Below the pieces are notes generated by a model. It saw only the letters and a list, made by a program, of their open reading frames with translations. It did no database searches and was not told the DNA's origin. 64,000 nucleotides of DNA from Brucella pseudintermedia (lineage in GTDB: Bacteria; Pseudomonadota; Alphaproteobacteria; Rhizobiales; Rhizobiaceae). Positions 9,510 through 18,371 of this stretch are shown here, in pieces (positions within the stretch are counted from its first letter, which is position 1; every line of letters begins with the position of its first letter). A program made the translations under genes and the position numbers. The DNA lies in NCBI RefSeq assembly GCF_042697365.1, contig NZ_CP137604.1. One strand, 5' to 3'.

Positions 9510-9536
9510 AAGCCCGGGGGTTTTCCCCGGGCTTTT
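9510..9536 (+). terminator. Intrinsic terminator of dnaK
   Basis: AAGCCCGGGG pairs perfectly with CCCCGGGCTT over a five-base loop and runs into four T. It separates dnaK from dnaJ at least partly. Confidence 0.85.
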
Positions 9537-9873
9537 GCCAGTTTTCGAAATGTTATATTCGCAGGTTTTGTATAAGCCTGCATGTTGGCCGGTGTCGGTG
9601 GAATGCCGATGGAAATATCGGGCAAAAGCCTCCATTTGAAAAATCGCTCTGGCCTGCATACATCTTGAAAAGCACGATACGTTGATACTGAAACCTGGAG
9701 TGCTCCGCCGACATATGGATCGGAAGGCACTTCGATGGATGAACAATTGGAAACGCTGGCCCCTGACAAGTGTAGAACGCTTCGGGGCGTGTCGCACGAA
9801 TCTGGGGACCGGTTTCGGGATACGATGTCCGTGAAAACAAAAGGCGCGTTCCTGTCGCCGGGATAACGAACTG
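9537..9873 (+). promoter_or_regulatory. dnaK-dnaJ intergenic region with candidate dnaJ promoter
   Basis: About 340 bases without a convincing gene. TTGAAA (9636-9641), 17 bases and TACATC (9659-9664) make a plausible vegetative promoter that would let dnaJ be expressed independently of dnaK read-through. No other structure is assigned. Confidence 0.35.
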
Positions 9874-11007
9874 ATGAAGATCGACTACTACGAAGCTCTG
9901 GGTGTTGATAGAACAGCAGACGACAAGACGCTGAAGACGGCGTTTCGCAAACTCGCCATGGAATATCATCCGGATCGCAATCCGGATAATCCGGAAGCTG
10001 AACGCAAGTTCAAGGAAATTGGCGAGGCTTACGAAACGCTGAAGGACCCGCAAAAGCGGGCTGCATACGATCGTTTTGGCCATGCTGCCTTTGAAAATGG
10101 CGGTATGGGTGGCGGTTTTGGCAATGGTTTTGCCGGTAGCGGCGGTTTTGCCGATATTTTCGAGGATATTTTTGGCGAGATGATGGGCGGCGGTCGCCGC
10201 CGCTCCAATGGCGGGCGCGAGCGCGGTGCCGATCTTCGCTACAATATGGAAGTGACGCTGGAAGAAGCCTATGCGGGCAAGACCGCGCAAATCCGCGTTC
10301 CGACTTCCATCACGTGCGATGAGTGTTCCGGCTCCGGCGCAAAGGCCGGTTCGCAACCCACCACTTGCACTATGTGCTCGGGCTCGGGCCGTGTCCGCGC
10401 CGCGCAGGGCTTTTTCTCGGTGGAGCGCACCTGCCCGACCTGTAACGGTCGCGGGCAGATCATCAAGGACCCTTGCGGCAAGTGCCACGGTCAGGGCCGC
10501 GTGACGCAGGAACGTTCGCTGTCGGTCAATATCCCGCCAGGCATCGAGGACGGCACCCGTATCCGCCTTGCCGGTGAAGGCGAAGCCGGCATGCGCGGCG
10601 GCCCGTCGGGCGATCTCTACATTTTCCTTTCCGTCAAGCCGCATGAATTTTTCCAGCGTGACGGCTCGGACCTCTATTGCAAGGTGCCGATCTCGATGAC
10701 GACGGCAGCGCTTGGCGGCCAGTTTGAAGTATCGACGCTCGACGGCACACAGACGCGTGTGAAGGTTCCGGAAGGCACGCAGAACGGCAAGCAGTTCCGC
10801 CTCAAGGGCAAGGGAATGCCGGTTCTGCGCCAGGCAGCTGTCGGCGATCTTTACATACAAATCGACATTGAGACGCCGCAGAACCTGTCCAAGCGTCAGC
10901 GCGAACTGCTGGAAGAGTTTGAAAAACTTTCTTCGCAGGAGAATAGCCCGAAATCAGCCGGGTTCTTCTCAAGGATGAAGGAATTCTTCGAAGGTATAGG
11001 AGAATAA
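9874..11007 (+). CDS. dnaJ: Co-chaperone DnaJ (Hsp40, type I)
   Basis: The 377-residue protein shows the full type I layout. It has an N-terminal J domain with the HPD tripeptide (EYHPDRNPDN, about residues 28-37), a Gly/Phe-rich linker (about 70-115), and four CxxCxGxG zinc repeats (CDECSGSG, CTMCSGSG, CPTCNGRG, CGKCHGQG, about 150-210). C-terminal beta domains and a dimerisation tail follow. It stimulates DnaK ATPase and delivers clients. It follows dnaK by 383 bases and is closed by a terminator directly after its stop. Confidence 0.98.
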   Translation: MKIDYYEALGVDRTADDKTLKTAFRKLAMEYHPDRNPDNPEAERKFKEIGEAYETLKDPQKRAAYDRFGHAAFENGGMGGGFGNGFAGSGGFADIFEDIFGEMMGGGRRRSNGGRERGADLRYNMEVTLEEAYAGKTAQIRVPTSITCDECSGSGAKAGSQPTTCTMCSGSGRVRAAQGFFSVERTCPTCNGRGQIIKDPCGKCHGQGRVTQERSLSVNIPPGIEDGTRIRLAGEGEAGMRGGPSGDLYIFLSVKPHEFFQRDGSDLYCKVPISMTTAALGGQFEVSTLDGTQTRVKVPEGTQNGKQFRLKGKGMPVLRQAAVGDLYIQIDIETPQNLSKRQRELLEEFEKLSSQENSPKSAGFFSRMKEFFEGIGE

Positions 11008-11011
11008 AAAT

Positions 11012-11035
11012 GGGGGCCTTTCGGCTCCCTTTTTT
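11012..11035 (+). terminator. Intrinsic terminator of dnaJ
   Basis: GGGGGCC, loop TTTC and GGCTCCC (one G-T pair), followed by a run of six T, four bases after the stop. Confidence 0.85.
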
Positions 11036-11116
11036 GTTCTTTTCCTTAATCACGCCTTGCTTAGAGAATTCAAAGCGGCATAAACTTGTCCAATAACGAC
11101 AATGGGAGCAGCGAGA

Positions 11117-11716
11117 ATGGCAGGACAGCTCGGCAGGAAACTGGCCGCTAAGTTCGATGAGGAGATCCGTTTTTTCAAGGGATGGATAGACGGACCGAAA
11201 GCGGTCGGCGCTATTTTGCCGACGAGTTCCATTACGGCCCGCCGCATGGCAAGCGTTATTGATACCGGCTCCGGTCTTCCGGTTCTGGAGCTTGGGCCGG
11301 GCACTGGCGTTATCACCAAGGCGATCCTGAAACAGGGCGTCAAACCTGCCGACCTTTATTCCATCGAATATTCGCAGGATTTCGTGGACCACCTGAATAC
11401 GATCTTTCCGGAGGTCAATATCATCCAGGGTGACGCATTCGATCTCGATACAGCGCTGGGTGAAAAGAAGGACCAGAAATTCGACTGCATCATTTCTGCC
11501 GTGCCGATGCTCAATTTCCCCATGGATCGGCGCATCCAGCTTGTCGAAAGCCTGCTTTCGCGTATTCCGCGCGGACGCCCGCTGATGCAGATCACCTACG
11601 GCCCCTTGCCGCCGGTTCCTGCCGGTCGCGGCAATTATACCGTCCAGCACTATGATTTTGTAGTGCGGAATGTGCCGCCCGCACAGCTCTGGGTTTATCG
11701 CAGCCCACTGGTTTAG
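11117..11716 (+). CDS. pmtA: Phosphatidylethanolamine N-methyltransferase
   Basis: The 199-residue product matches the rhizobial PmtA family. KFDEEIRFFKGWIDGPKAVG precedes PTSSITARRMA, and the SAM-binding glycine motif is LELGPGTGVITKAIL (about 58-72). The enzyme methylates phosphatidylethanolamine with three S-adenosylmethionine-derived methyls to make phosphatidylcholine at the inner membrane. An ATG at 11102 is in frame, but GGGAG at 11104-11108 gives a good eight-base spacing to 11117, and family members start there. The dnaJ-pmtA adjacency is typical of Brucella relatives. Confidence 0.92.
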   Translation: MAGQLGRKLAAKFDEEIRFFKGWIDGPKAVGAILPTSSITARRMASVIDTGSGLPVLELGPGTGVITKAILKQGVKPADLYSIEYSQDFVDHLNTIFPEVNIIQGDAFDLDTALGEKKDQKFDCIISAVPMLNFPMDRRIQLVESLLSRIPRGRPLMQITYGPLPPVPAGRGNYTVQHYDFVVRNVPPAQLWVYRSPLV

Positions 11717-11739
11717 ATTTTTCCTCGCGGAGTTTTAGT

Positions 11740-12318
11740 ATGACTGCACGTATTCTCGTCTTCGCGGGTTCGGTTCGCATTGGCGCTTTTTCTGGACATA
11801 TGGCCGATGCAGCCGAAAAGGAATTGCGGGCGCAGGGCGCTGAGGTAACACGCATCACGCTTGCCGACTATCCGCTGCCGCTCATGGACCAGAATCTGGA
11901 AAAGGAGCATGGCGTTCCCGAGAACGCGTTGATACTCGGTCGTTTGTTTGCCCAGCACGACGGGCTGATGATCTGCTCGCCGGAATATAACGCCTCAATC
12001 CCGCCTCTTCTGAAAAACACCATTGATTGGGTCAGCCGCATCTCAAGCGATGGCGACAAACCGTTCAGGCCCTATGCCGGCCTGACCGTCGGGCTCTGTT
12101 CCAGTTCCGACGGCGTGTTTGCCGGGATGCGAGGGCTTTATCACCTGCGTGCCGTGCTGATGAATGTCGGGGTGCAGATCGTCACAGAGCAATGTTCAGT
12201 CGGTCATGCATCGGTGGCATTCAATGAGGACGGCACGCTGAAAGAAGAGCGCAGTGCCAGGATGCTCTCCGCTGTCTGCCGCAGTCTCATCGCGCGGGTG
12301 GAAGCAGCAAAAAGCTGA
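11740..12318 (+). CDS. NADPH-dependent FMN reductase (ChrR/azoreductase-like)
   Basis: The 192-residue flavodoxin-like protein has the FMN phosphate-binding loop near the N-terminus (FAGSVRIGAFS, about 6-17) and the family motif SPEYNASIPPLLKNTIDWVS (about 86-106). Members reduce FMN, quinones, azo dyes or chromate using NAD(P)H, and quinone reduction for redox protection is the usual physiological idea. The 23-base gap from pmtA suggests cotranscription. Confidence 0.9.
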   Translation: MTARILVFAGSVRIGAFSGHMADAAEKELRAQGAEVTRITLADYPLPLMDQNLEKEHGVPENALILGRLFAQHDGLMICSPEYNASIPPLLKNTIDWVSRISSDGDKPFRPYAGLTVGLCSSSDGVFAGMRGLYHLRAVLMNVGVQIVTEQCSVGHASVAFNEDGTLKEERSARMLSAVCRSLIARVEAAKS

Positions 12319-12381
12319 TTACGTCTCTTTCGTAACGGGACCTGTTGTGCGAAGAGAGTAAAAATCACCACGGAGACTCTC

Positions 12382-13083
12382 ATGACGACGACAGATTTGC
12401 GCGATCAACTGATCGTGGGCCTCGACGTGCCGACTATTGCTGAGGCGGAGAAGGCGGTCGAAGAGCTGGGCGATGCTGTTTCCTTCTACAAGATCGGGTA
12501 TCAGCTCGTTTTCGCGGGCGGTCTCGGCTTCGCAAAAAGCCTTGTCGCGGCGAAGAAAAAAGTCTTCCTCGACATGAAGCTCCTCGATATCGACAACACC
12601 ATCGCAAAAGGCGTCGAAAACGTCGCGAAGATGGGCGTTTCCATGCTCACGCTCCATGCCTACCCCAAAGCGATGCGGGCAGCCGTAGAAGCCGCAAAGG
12701 GATCGGACCTCTGCCTCTTGGGCGTGACGGTTCTGACTTCAATGGACAATGCTGATTTGCGGGAAGCCGGATATTCCGACGATGCGGAAACACTGGTGCT
12801 GAAACGGGCCCGTCAGGCGCGCGAGGCGGGTATGGGCGGCATTGTCGCTTCTGCTGTTGAAGCCACGGCCATCCGTCAGGCGGTCGGTCCGGACATGGCC
12901 ATCGTCACGCCCGGCATTCGTCCCGCCGGTTCGCAAAAGGGTGACCAGAAACGGGTCATGACTCCTGCCGATGCCTTGAAGGCCGGAGCCAGCCATTTGG
13001 TTGTCGCCCGACCGATTGTCGGCGCAGTTGATCGCAAAGCCGCAGCCCTTGCCATTCTGGAAGAAATGCGCTCGGTTGCGTGA
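12382..13083 (+). CDS. pyrF: Orotidine 5'-phosphate decarboxylase
   Basis: The 233-residue TIM-barrel protein carries the catalytic charged network DMKLLDIDNT (about 59-69; Asp-Lys-Asp) and the phosphate-binding loop TPGIRP. It catalyses the last step of UMP synthesis, OMP to UMP and CO2. The ATG follows CGGAGAC. The DUF1330 gene follows 21 bases downstream, so they are likely one unit. Confidence 0.97.
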   Translation: MTTTDLRDQLIVGLDVPTIAEAEKAVEELGDAVSFYKIGYQLVFAGGLGFAKSLVAAKKKVFLDMKLLDIDNTIAKGVENVAKMGVSMLTLHAYPKAMRAAVEAAKGSDLCLLGVTVLTSMDNADLREAGYSDDAETLVLKRARQAREAGMGGIVASAVEATAIRQAVGPDMAIVTPGIRPAGSQKGDQKRVMTPADALKAGASHLVVARPIVGAVDRKAAALAILEEMRSVA

Positions 13084-13104
13084 AAGTACACTGGAGGAGA
13101 GAAT

Positions 13105-13392
13105 ATGACGAAAGCCTATTGGATTGCCCGCGTGGATGTCCGCGATCCCGAGCGATACAAGGATTATGTTTCGACGGCGAAACCGGCTTTTGAGCGCTAC
13201 GGGGCAAATTTCATCGCACGCGGGGGCAAGGCTGAAGCCGTGGAGGGGCCGGGCCGCGCCCGCAATGTGATCATCGAATTCGAGACCATGCAGCACGCGC
13301 TCGATTGCTACAATTCGCCGGAATATCAGGCGGCGAAGGCTATCCGCCAGACAGTGGCCGACGGCGAGATCATCATCGTCGAGGGCATCTGA
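13105..13392 (+). CDS. DUF1330 family protein
   Basis: The 95-residue protein is a dimeric ferredoxin-like alpha/beta-barrel (DUF1330): AYWIARVDVRDPERYKDYV at the start and RNVIIEFE in the middle strand. The biochemical role of the family is not established. AGGAGAG lies eight bases before the ATG. It follows pyrF closely and ends at a terminator shared with the convergent lactonase gene. Confidence 0.88.
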   Translation: MTKAYWIARVDVRDPERYKDYVSTAKPAFERYGANFIARGGKAEAVEGPGRARNVIIEFETMQHALDCYNSPEYQAAKAIRQTVADGEIIIVEGI

Positions 13393-13396
13393 AATC

Positions 13397-13418
13397 AAAG
13401 GGCCTGCGGGTCCTTTTT
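13397..13418. terminator. Terminator between DUF1330 gene and SMP-30 gene
   Basis: AAAGGGCC, a four-base loop TGCG and GGTCCTTT (one G-T pair), then T5 in total. It can serve both converging genes. Confidence 0.75.
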
Positions 13419-13428
13419 CATTTGTGCT

Positions 13429-14304
13429 CTATAGACGGACCGGCGGATCGTGCCGCCCGGCAACTGTGAGATCAAGCAGCAACACCTTTCCGGCATGAGG
13501 GTCGGACCGGCGGGCTTCGTCATTCAGGCCCTCGTGGGCGCTTGTCACGATCATCGCCGTCGCATCCGGTCCGACGAAAGCCGGGCATGATGGCTGGCCG
13601 ACAGGCAGCGGAACAGAGCGGATGAGGCGGCCTTGCGCTGAATAGGCGTTGAGCGATTGGCCGCCCCAGCAGGCATTCCACAGCGTGCCTTCCGCGTCAA
13701 CGACAGAGCCATCGACACCGCCTTCTTCAGTCCGGTGGTGGAAGACGCTTTTGTCCGATACCGGCAATCCGGTTTCGGGGTCCGTATCGACCCGCCAGAT
13801 AATATTGCGATCCGTATCGGCAAAATAGGCGATCTTTCCGTCAGGGGAAAAGCAGATCGAATTGGTGATTGTGATGCCGGAAAACAGCTTTTTCACCTGG
13901 CCTTCGCGATACCACCAGATGGAACCTGCATCGGGTTCCGCTTTCTTGCCCATCGTGCCGATCCAGAAAGATCCCGAAGGATGCACGCGCGCGTCGTTAG
14001 AGCGGGTGATTTCGTTGTCCGCTTCGAGTGGATGATGAAGAGTGAGGCGCCCGTTGGCGCGCTCACGGATGAACAGACCATGTTCGCTGACAATCAACTG
14101 CCGATCGCGATCAATCACAGCGAGGGCGCTCGCTTTCATGCCGAGCGCATGGACGTGGGTTTCGCCGCTGTCCCAGTTCTTCTCGATCAGTTTCTGGCCG
14201 AGAATGTCGAACCACCAGACATTACCGCTCAGTGGATCGTAGCCGGGACCTTCGCCCAGTTCTGCTACATGGTCGGCAAACAGGGTAGTTTTAACAACGG
14301 TCAC
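13429..14304 (-). CDS. SMP-30/gluconolactonase/LRE family sugar lactonase
   Basis: The 291-residue six-bladed beta-propeller has the family's metal-site segments: LGEGPGY (Glu ligand, near residue 15), RSNDARVHPSGSFWIGTMG (about 90-110), TITNSICFSPDG (Asn ligand) and GGVDGSVVDAEG (Asp ligand). It is expected to hydrolyse a sugar acid lactone in the cytoplasm with a divalent metal. I chose GTG at 14304 because GGGAGG sits five bases upstream. An ATG at 14340 would add 12 residues without a ribosome-binding site. Confidence 0.9.
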   Translation of the reverse strand: MTVVKTTLFADHVAELGEGPGYDPLSGNVWWFDILGQKLIEKNWDSGETHVHALGMKASALAVIDRDRQLIVSEHGLFIRERANGRLTLHHPLEADNEITRSNDARVHPSGSFWIGTMGKKAEPDAGSIWWYREGQVKKLFSGITITNSICFSPDGKIAYFADTDRNIIWRVDTDPETGLPVSDKSVFHHRTEEGGVDGSVVDAEGTLWNACWGGQSLNAYSAQGRLIRSVPLPVGQPSCPAFVGPDATAMIVTSAHEGLNDEARRSDPHAGKVLLLDLTVAGRHDPPVRL

Positions 14305-14485
14305 ATTTTCCTCCCGAGACGCCCGCAGCAATTGCATCAAGCATAGATAATGGATGAAAACCGATCCAGTTCAACTTCACATACTGGAAAAGCACAAACG
14401 GAGTCCGCGCCGGATTGAGAGAAAGGGCTATATTGCCTGATCATTCCGTTTTAGATTTCCCGCAACTTCGAATCGCGAGGAAATC

Positions 14486-15424
14486 ATGGCTCTCAAAGTC
14501 GCGGTCCAGATGGACCATATCAGCACGGTGAATATCGCAGGCGATACCACGTTCGCCCTCTCGCTCGAGGCGCAAAAGCGCGGTCATGAGCTTTATCATT
14601 ATACGCCGGACCGCCTTTCGATGCGCGATGGCATCGTTTCCGCTCGCCTCGAAACAATGGAAGTGCGCGACATCAAGGGCGATCATTATACGCTGGGCGA
14701 GCCGGTTCGCCGCGACCTGTCGGAAATGGATGTGGTGCTTCTGCGTCAGGATCCGCCCTTCGACATGAATTACATTACGACCACCCATCTTCTGGAGCGA
14801 ATTCATCCGAAAACGCTGGTGGTCAACGACCCGGCGTGGGTACGCAACAGTCCCGAAAAAATCTTCGTGACCGAGTTTCCTGACCTGATGCCGGAAACGC
14901 TGATCACCAAGGACCCGCAGGAAGTGATGGATTTCCGGCGCGAGTTCGGAGACATCATCTTGAAGCCGCTTTACGGCAATGGCGGTGCGGGCGTGTTCCA
15001 TCTGGCCGATGGCGACCGCAACCTGACCTCGCTTTTGGAAATGTTCGGCCAGCTGTTCAAGGAACCATTCATCGCGCAGCGCTATCTGAAGGATGTGCGT
15101 GCTGGCGACAAGCGTATTATCCTGATCGACGGTGAACCCGTGGGCGCAATCAACCGCGTGCCGTCGGAAACCGATGCCCGGTCCAACATGCATGTTGGAG
15201 GACGCGCCGAACAGAGCAAGCTTACGCCGCGTGAACGCGAGATCTGCGAGCGCATTGGCCCATCGCTGAAAGAGCGCGGCTTCATTCTGGTTGGCATCGA
15301 TGTGATCGGCGACTACATGACCGAGATCAACGTCACCTCGCCAACCGGCATCCGCGAAATCCAGCGTTTCGACGGAACCAACATTGCGGCCTTGTTCTGG
15401 GACGCGGTGGAAGCCAAGCGGTAG
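14486..15424 (+). CDS. gshB: Glutathione synthetase
   Basis: The 312-residue ATP-grasp enzyme joins gamma-glutamylcysteine and glycine. It starts ALKVAVQMDHIS and shows VVLLRQDPPFDMNYITTTH, the ATP-grasp lysine region (DIILKPLYGNGGAGVF) and the metal-binding end (DYMTEINVTSPTGIREI). The length is as in other bacteria. GAGGAAA precedes the ATG. No gshA is present in the window. Confidence 0.97.
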   Translation: MALKVAVQMDHISTVNIAGDTTFALSLEAQKRGHELYHYTPDRLSMRDGIVSARLETMEVRDIKGDHYTLGEPVRRDLSEMDVVLLRQDPPFDMNYITTTHLLERIHPKTLVVNDPAWVRNSPEKIFVTEFPDLMPETLITKDPQEVMDFRREFGDIILKPLYGNGGAGVFHLADGDRNLTSLLEMFGQLFKEPFIAQRYLKDVRAGDKRIILIDGEPVGAINRVPSETDARSNMHVGGRAEQSKLTPREREICERIGPSLKERGFILVGIDVIGDYMTEINVTSPTGIREIQRFDGTNIAALFWDAVEAKR

Positions 15425-15498
15425 AGGCAGACCTCATTTCGTTCTCTTATTGTTCTTGAATTTGCCGCTCGTCCGTGCTTAACTCTTCAAGTTGTATT

Positions 15499-15512
15499 TG
15501 AGTATTTACTCA
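15499..15512. promoter_or_regulatory. Perfect inverted repeat upstream of the comM-like gene
   Basis: TGAGTA-TT-TACTCA, a symmetric 14-base site 35 bases upstream of the start. It could be an operator, but no regulator is assigned. Confidence 0.35.
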
Positions 15513-15546
15513 CTTAAGAGATGTGGTGCGTGGCGAGCGGGGGCAC

Positions 15547-17079
15547 ATGGTCGCGCGGGTTGGGACGGTTGCTTTTCAAGGCATAGAGGCTGTGCCTGTC
15601 GACGTGCAGGTAATGGTTGCGCCAGGCAAGATGGGCATGTCCATTGTCGGACTGCCGGACAAGGCCGTGGCGGAAAGCCGTGAGCGGGTTCAGGCGGCAT
15701 TGCACGCCTCAGGCCTCTCCATGCCTACAAAGCGGGTGACCGTCAATCTGGCGCCTGCCGACCTGCCGAAAGAAGGGTCGCATTATGATTTGCCGATTGC
15801 AGTCGGGCTTATGGCGGCGATCGGAGCTATCCCGGCGGATGCGATCCAGTCCTATCTCGTTCTGGGTGAATTGTCGCTCGATGGTTCGATAACCTCAGTC
15901 GCAGGTGTGCTGCCTGCCGCGATTGGCGCTAACAGGGAAGAAAAGGGACTCATCTGCCCATATGCCTGCGGGCCGGAGGCGGCCTGGGCGGGCGCTGAGA
16001 TTGATATTTTGGCACCGCGTAGTCTGATCGCTCTTGCCAACCATTTTCGCGGTACGCAGGTTTTGACCCGGCCTGAACCATCCATGCGGATTTCCGGTGA
16101 AACGGAACTCGATCTTGCCGACATAAAGGGGCAGGAGACCGCCAAGCGGGCGCTTGAAATCGCCGCCGCTGGTAACCATAATTTGCTGCTTGTAGGGCCA
16201 CCGGGATCGGGTAAATCCATGCTTGCCCAGCGATTGCCATCCATTCTGCCGCGTCTTTCTCCGCGCGAATTGCTGGACGTTTCGATGATCGCCTCGATTG
16301 CGGGTGAGCTTTCAGGTGGAAAATTGTCGGATCGCCGTCCGTTCCGCGCACCGCATCATTCGGCATCGATGGCGGCGATGGTTGGTGGCGGACTACGCGC
16401 ACGGCCCGGCGAAGTATCGCTTGCGCACAATGGCGTGCTGTTTCTGGACGAGTTTCCGGAGTTCTCCCCGCAAGTGCTGGATTCGCTGCGCCAGCCGCTT
16501 GAAACTGGCGAATGTATGATTGCCCGCGTCAATCACCGAACCAGCTATCCGGCGCGCTTTCAATTGATCGCGGCCATGAACCCCTGCCGCTGCGGCATGG
16601 CGGGCGAACCCGGCCATGTCTGCGCACGCGGGCCGCGTTGTCAGGCTGACTATCAGGCGCGCATTTCAGGGCCGCTTCTTGATCGTATCGACTTGCGGGT
16701 GGATATGCCTGCCATCTCCGCTTTCGATCTCATCAAGCCATCGCGATCAGAAACGAGCGAGACGGTCGCGCAACGTGTCGCGCGCGCCCGCGCAGTACAG
16801 AGCGAGCGCTATTCCGCGCTCGGTCTGGAACCCTTCATGACCAACGCCTATTGTTCGGCCAAACTGATAGAGGAGGTCGCGGAGCCGGATGCAGCAGGAC
16901 TGAAGCTTTTGCGCGATGCGAGCGAGCAGATGCATTTTTCCGCTCGCGCCTATCATCGCATCCTGAAAGTGGCCCGCACGCTGGCGGATCTCGATGGAAG
17001 CGACAAGGTTGGCCGCATCCATCTGGCCAGTGCCATTTCCTACCGCATGGGCGCGGAAAGGCTGGTTTCAGCAGCATAA
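15547..17079 (+). CDS. comM: YifB/ComM-type Mg-chelatase-family AAA+ ATPase
   Basis: The 510-residue protein has an N-terminal Lon-protease-like (ChlI) domain (about 20-145), then the AAA+ module with Walker A GPPGSGKSMLAQRLP (about 217-232), Walker B GVLFLDEFPEF (about 303) and the C-terminal Mg_chelatase_C domain. ComM in Vibrio and relatives is a hexameric helicase that promotes branch migration during natural transformation; its role in alphaproteobacteria is less clear. A GTG at 15523 would add eight residues, but MVARVGTVAF is the family's usual start. Confidence 0.92.
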   Translation: MVARVGTVAFQGIEAVPVDVQVMVAPGKMGMSIVGLPDKAVAESRERVQAALHASGLSMPTKRVTVNLAPADLPKEGSHYDLPIAVGLMAAIGAIPADAIQSYLVLGELSLDGSITSVAGVLPAAIGANREEKGLICPYACGPEAAWAGAEIDILAPRSLIALANHFRGTQVLTRPEPSMRISGETELDLADIKGQETAKRALEIAAAGNHNLLLVGPPGSGKSMLAQRLPSILPRLSPRELLDVSMIASIAGELSGGKLSDRRPFRAPHHSASMAAMVGGGLRARPGEVSLAHNGVLFLDEFPEFSPQVLDSLRQPLETGECMIARVNHRTSYPARFQLIAAMNPCRCGMAGEPGHVCARGPRCQADYQARISGPLLDRIDLRVDMPAISAFDLIKPSRSETSETVAQRVARARAVQSERYSALGLEPFMTNAYCSAKLIEEVAEPDAAGLKLLRDASEQMHFSARAYHRILKVARTLADLDGSDKVGRIHLASAISYRMGAERLVSAA

Positions 17080-17097
17080 GCCGAGGCTAGATTGGGA

Positions 17098-17670
17098 TCA
17101 GCGTGGCGCTATCGGCTTCCAGAGATGGACGACGGCATTGTGCTGGCACGAATAGCACCAGTAGTGCCCCTGATAAGGCTGGTCATACTGGCGGCTGATC
17201 GGAAGCCCGGCAAGAAAGCAGAGAAGAAGCGTACCGGCACCGCCATGACCGACAATAGCAATATCGCCAGAGGGCGGGGCCGGTTTCACTGCTTTGAAGC
17301 CGTCCACAATGCGCTGCTGCACATCGATGGCCCGCTCCCATCCGCGAATGCTTTTGTCTGGGGTAGAAAAGAACTGGTCGGCAACCATTTCGTGCTGGTC
17401 GGGAGGCAGAAAGCCGGTGGAGCTTCGGTCGATTTCACTAAAACGATCGTCGGTCGACGGAACTATTCGTAAAACACCGGCCAGGATTTCGGCAGCTTCA
17501 ATTGCCTTTGTTTCGGTGCTGGACCAGATCGACGTGATTGAGCGCAGCTCGGGTTGGCTGGCAAAGAAATGCATGCGTTCAAGGCCACGCTCTGACAGAT
17601 TCCATGATGGAACAGGACTGGCGGGATCGATCACGACTTCCGGATGTGAAATGAAATAGATTCTTGTCAC
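17098..17670 (-). CDS. Histidine phosphatase superfamily-like protein
   Basis: The 190-residue protein follows the phosphoglycerate mutase-like fold: N-terminal strand with a His (YFISHPEV, residue 9), WNLSERGLERM, ITSIWSSTETKAIEAAEI and the second His in IAIVGHGGAG (about 137). The usual RHGE/Q triad is replaced by SHPE, so the arginine and glycine normally flanking the catalytic His are absent. Activity is therefore uncertain. It is convergent with the comM-like gene with an 18-base gap and lies upstream of the VOC gene's 3' end. Confidence 0.75.
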   Translation of the reverse strand: MTRIYFISHPEVVIDPASPVPSWNLSERGLERMHFFASQPELRSITSIWSSTETKAIEAAEILAGVLRIVPSTDDRFSEIDRSSTGFLPPDQHEMVADQFFSTPDKSIRGWERAIDVQQRIVDGFKAVKPAPPSGDIAIVGHGGAGTLLLCFLAGLPISRQYDQPYQGHYWCYSCQHNAVVHLWKPIAPR

Positions 17671-17701
17671 GCGTGGCCTCTCATCGTCCCGTCATCAGAA
17701 A

Positions 17702-17728
17702 CCAGAGGGCGTGAAACACGCCCTGTGG
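17702..17728 (-). terminator. Hairpin after VOC gene
   Basis: CCAGAGGGCGTG and CACGCCCTGTGG form an almost perfect stem with a three-base loop, 15 bases downstream of the VOC gene stop. No T-tract is evident. Confidence 0.55.
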
Positions 17729-17742
17729 TCACCGCGTAACAT

Positions 17743-18171
17743 TCAAACCCCGAATGTTACAAAGCCGTTCTCGTCGATGGCCCAGGCCGGGTTCCAGGCG
17801 ATTTCCCAGGCGTGATCGTCAGGATCGGCGACATAGCCGCGAAAGCCGCCATGTGCCGGTGTATCCGCCGACCGCAACAGTTTTCCGCCAGCCCCAACTA
17901 GCCGGTCCATCAGCGGCGTGACATCTGCCTCCCGCTCCACATTATGAGCAAGCGAAAAGGCACCAGGTTGCAAAAGGCCATCGCGGTTCATGTCTGTTTC
18001 GAGCGACGATTTCAGAAACGTTCCGAGAACGAAGCCATTCATCTGATAGAAGATAATTTCCTCATTCTCGAAAACTGGAACCCAGCCGAAGCCTTCCGCA
18101 TAAAAGCGACGTGAGCGCGCAATATCGGCGATACCAAGTGTGATGACGGAGATTTGCTGTTTCATGACCAA
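17743..18171 (-). CDS. VOC (glyoxalase/bleomycin resistance) family protein
   Basis: The 142-residue product has the paired beta-alpha-beta-beta-beta modules of the VOC fold. It starts ISVITLGIADIARSRRFYAEG and ends FRGYVADPDDHAWEIAWNP, with the typical C-terminal Glu metal ligand in WEIAWNP. The family includes dioxygenases, glyoxalases and binding-only resistance proteins; the substrate is not evident. Confidence 0.9.
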   Translation of the reverse strand: MVMKQQISVITLGIADIARSRRFYAEGFGWVPVFENEEIIFYQMNGFVLGTFLKSSLETDMNRDGLLQPGAFSLAHNVEREADVTPLMDRLVGAGGKLLRSADTPAHGGFRGYVADPDDHAWEIAWNPAWAIDENGFVTFGV

Positions 18172-18314
18172 GACCTCTTGTTCTCCAATGCACCATTGCG
18201 TCGGAGTGGAAGGTCAAGGGACTCGACGCATCTGCCAAATGACGGCAATCGCGAAGGCCAGGACCCGCTTTGCAACGGGGATCGGGCTAACCGCACCGAC
18301 CTCTCCTTTTAAGA

Positions 18315-18339
18315 CCCGGAATGAATAGCACGTTCCGGG
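18315..18339. terminator. Hairpin downstream of transglutaminase-like peptidase gene
   Basis: CCCGGAA and TTCCGGG make a perfect seven-pair stem, about 32 bases past the stop of the reverse-strand gene at 18372. The T-run is on the forward side, so termination of the reverse gene is only likely. Confidence 0.5.
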
Positions 18340-18371
18340 GCATTTTTCAAATAAACAAGGAGCTCTCAATG

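Noticed and set aside
7313..9769. 818-codon reverse frame opposite dnaK
   Set aside because: It mirrors dnaK codon by codon, has no ribosome-binding site and runs through the dnaK terminator; high GC at third positions creates such frames.
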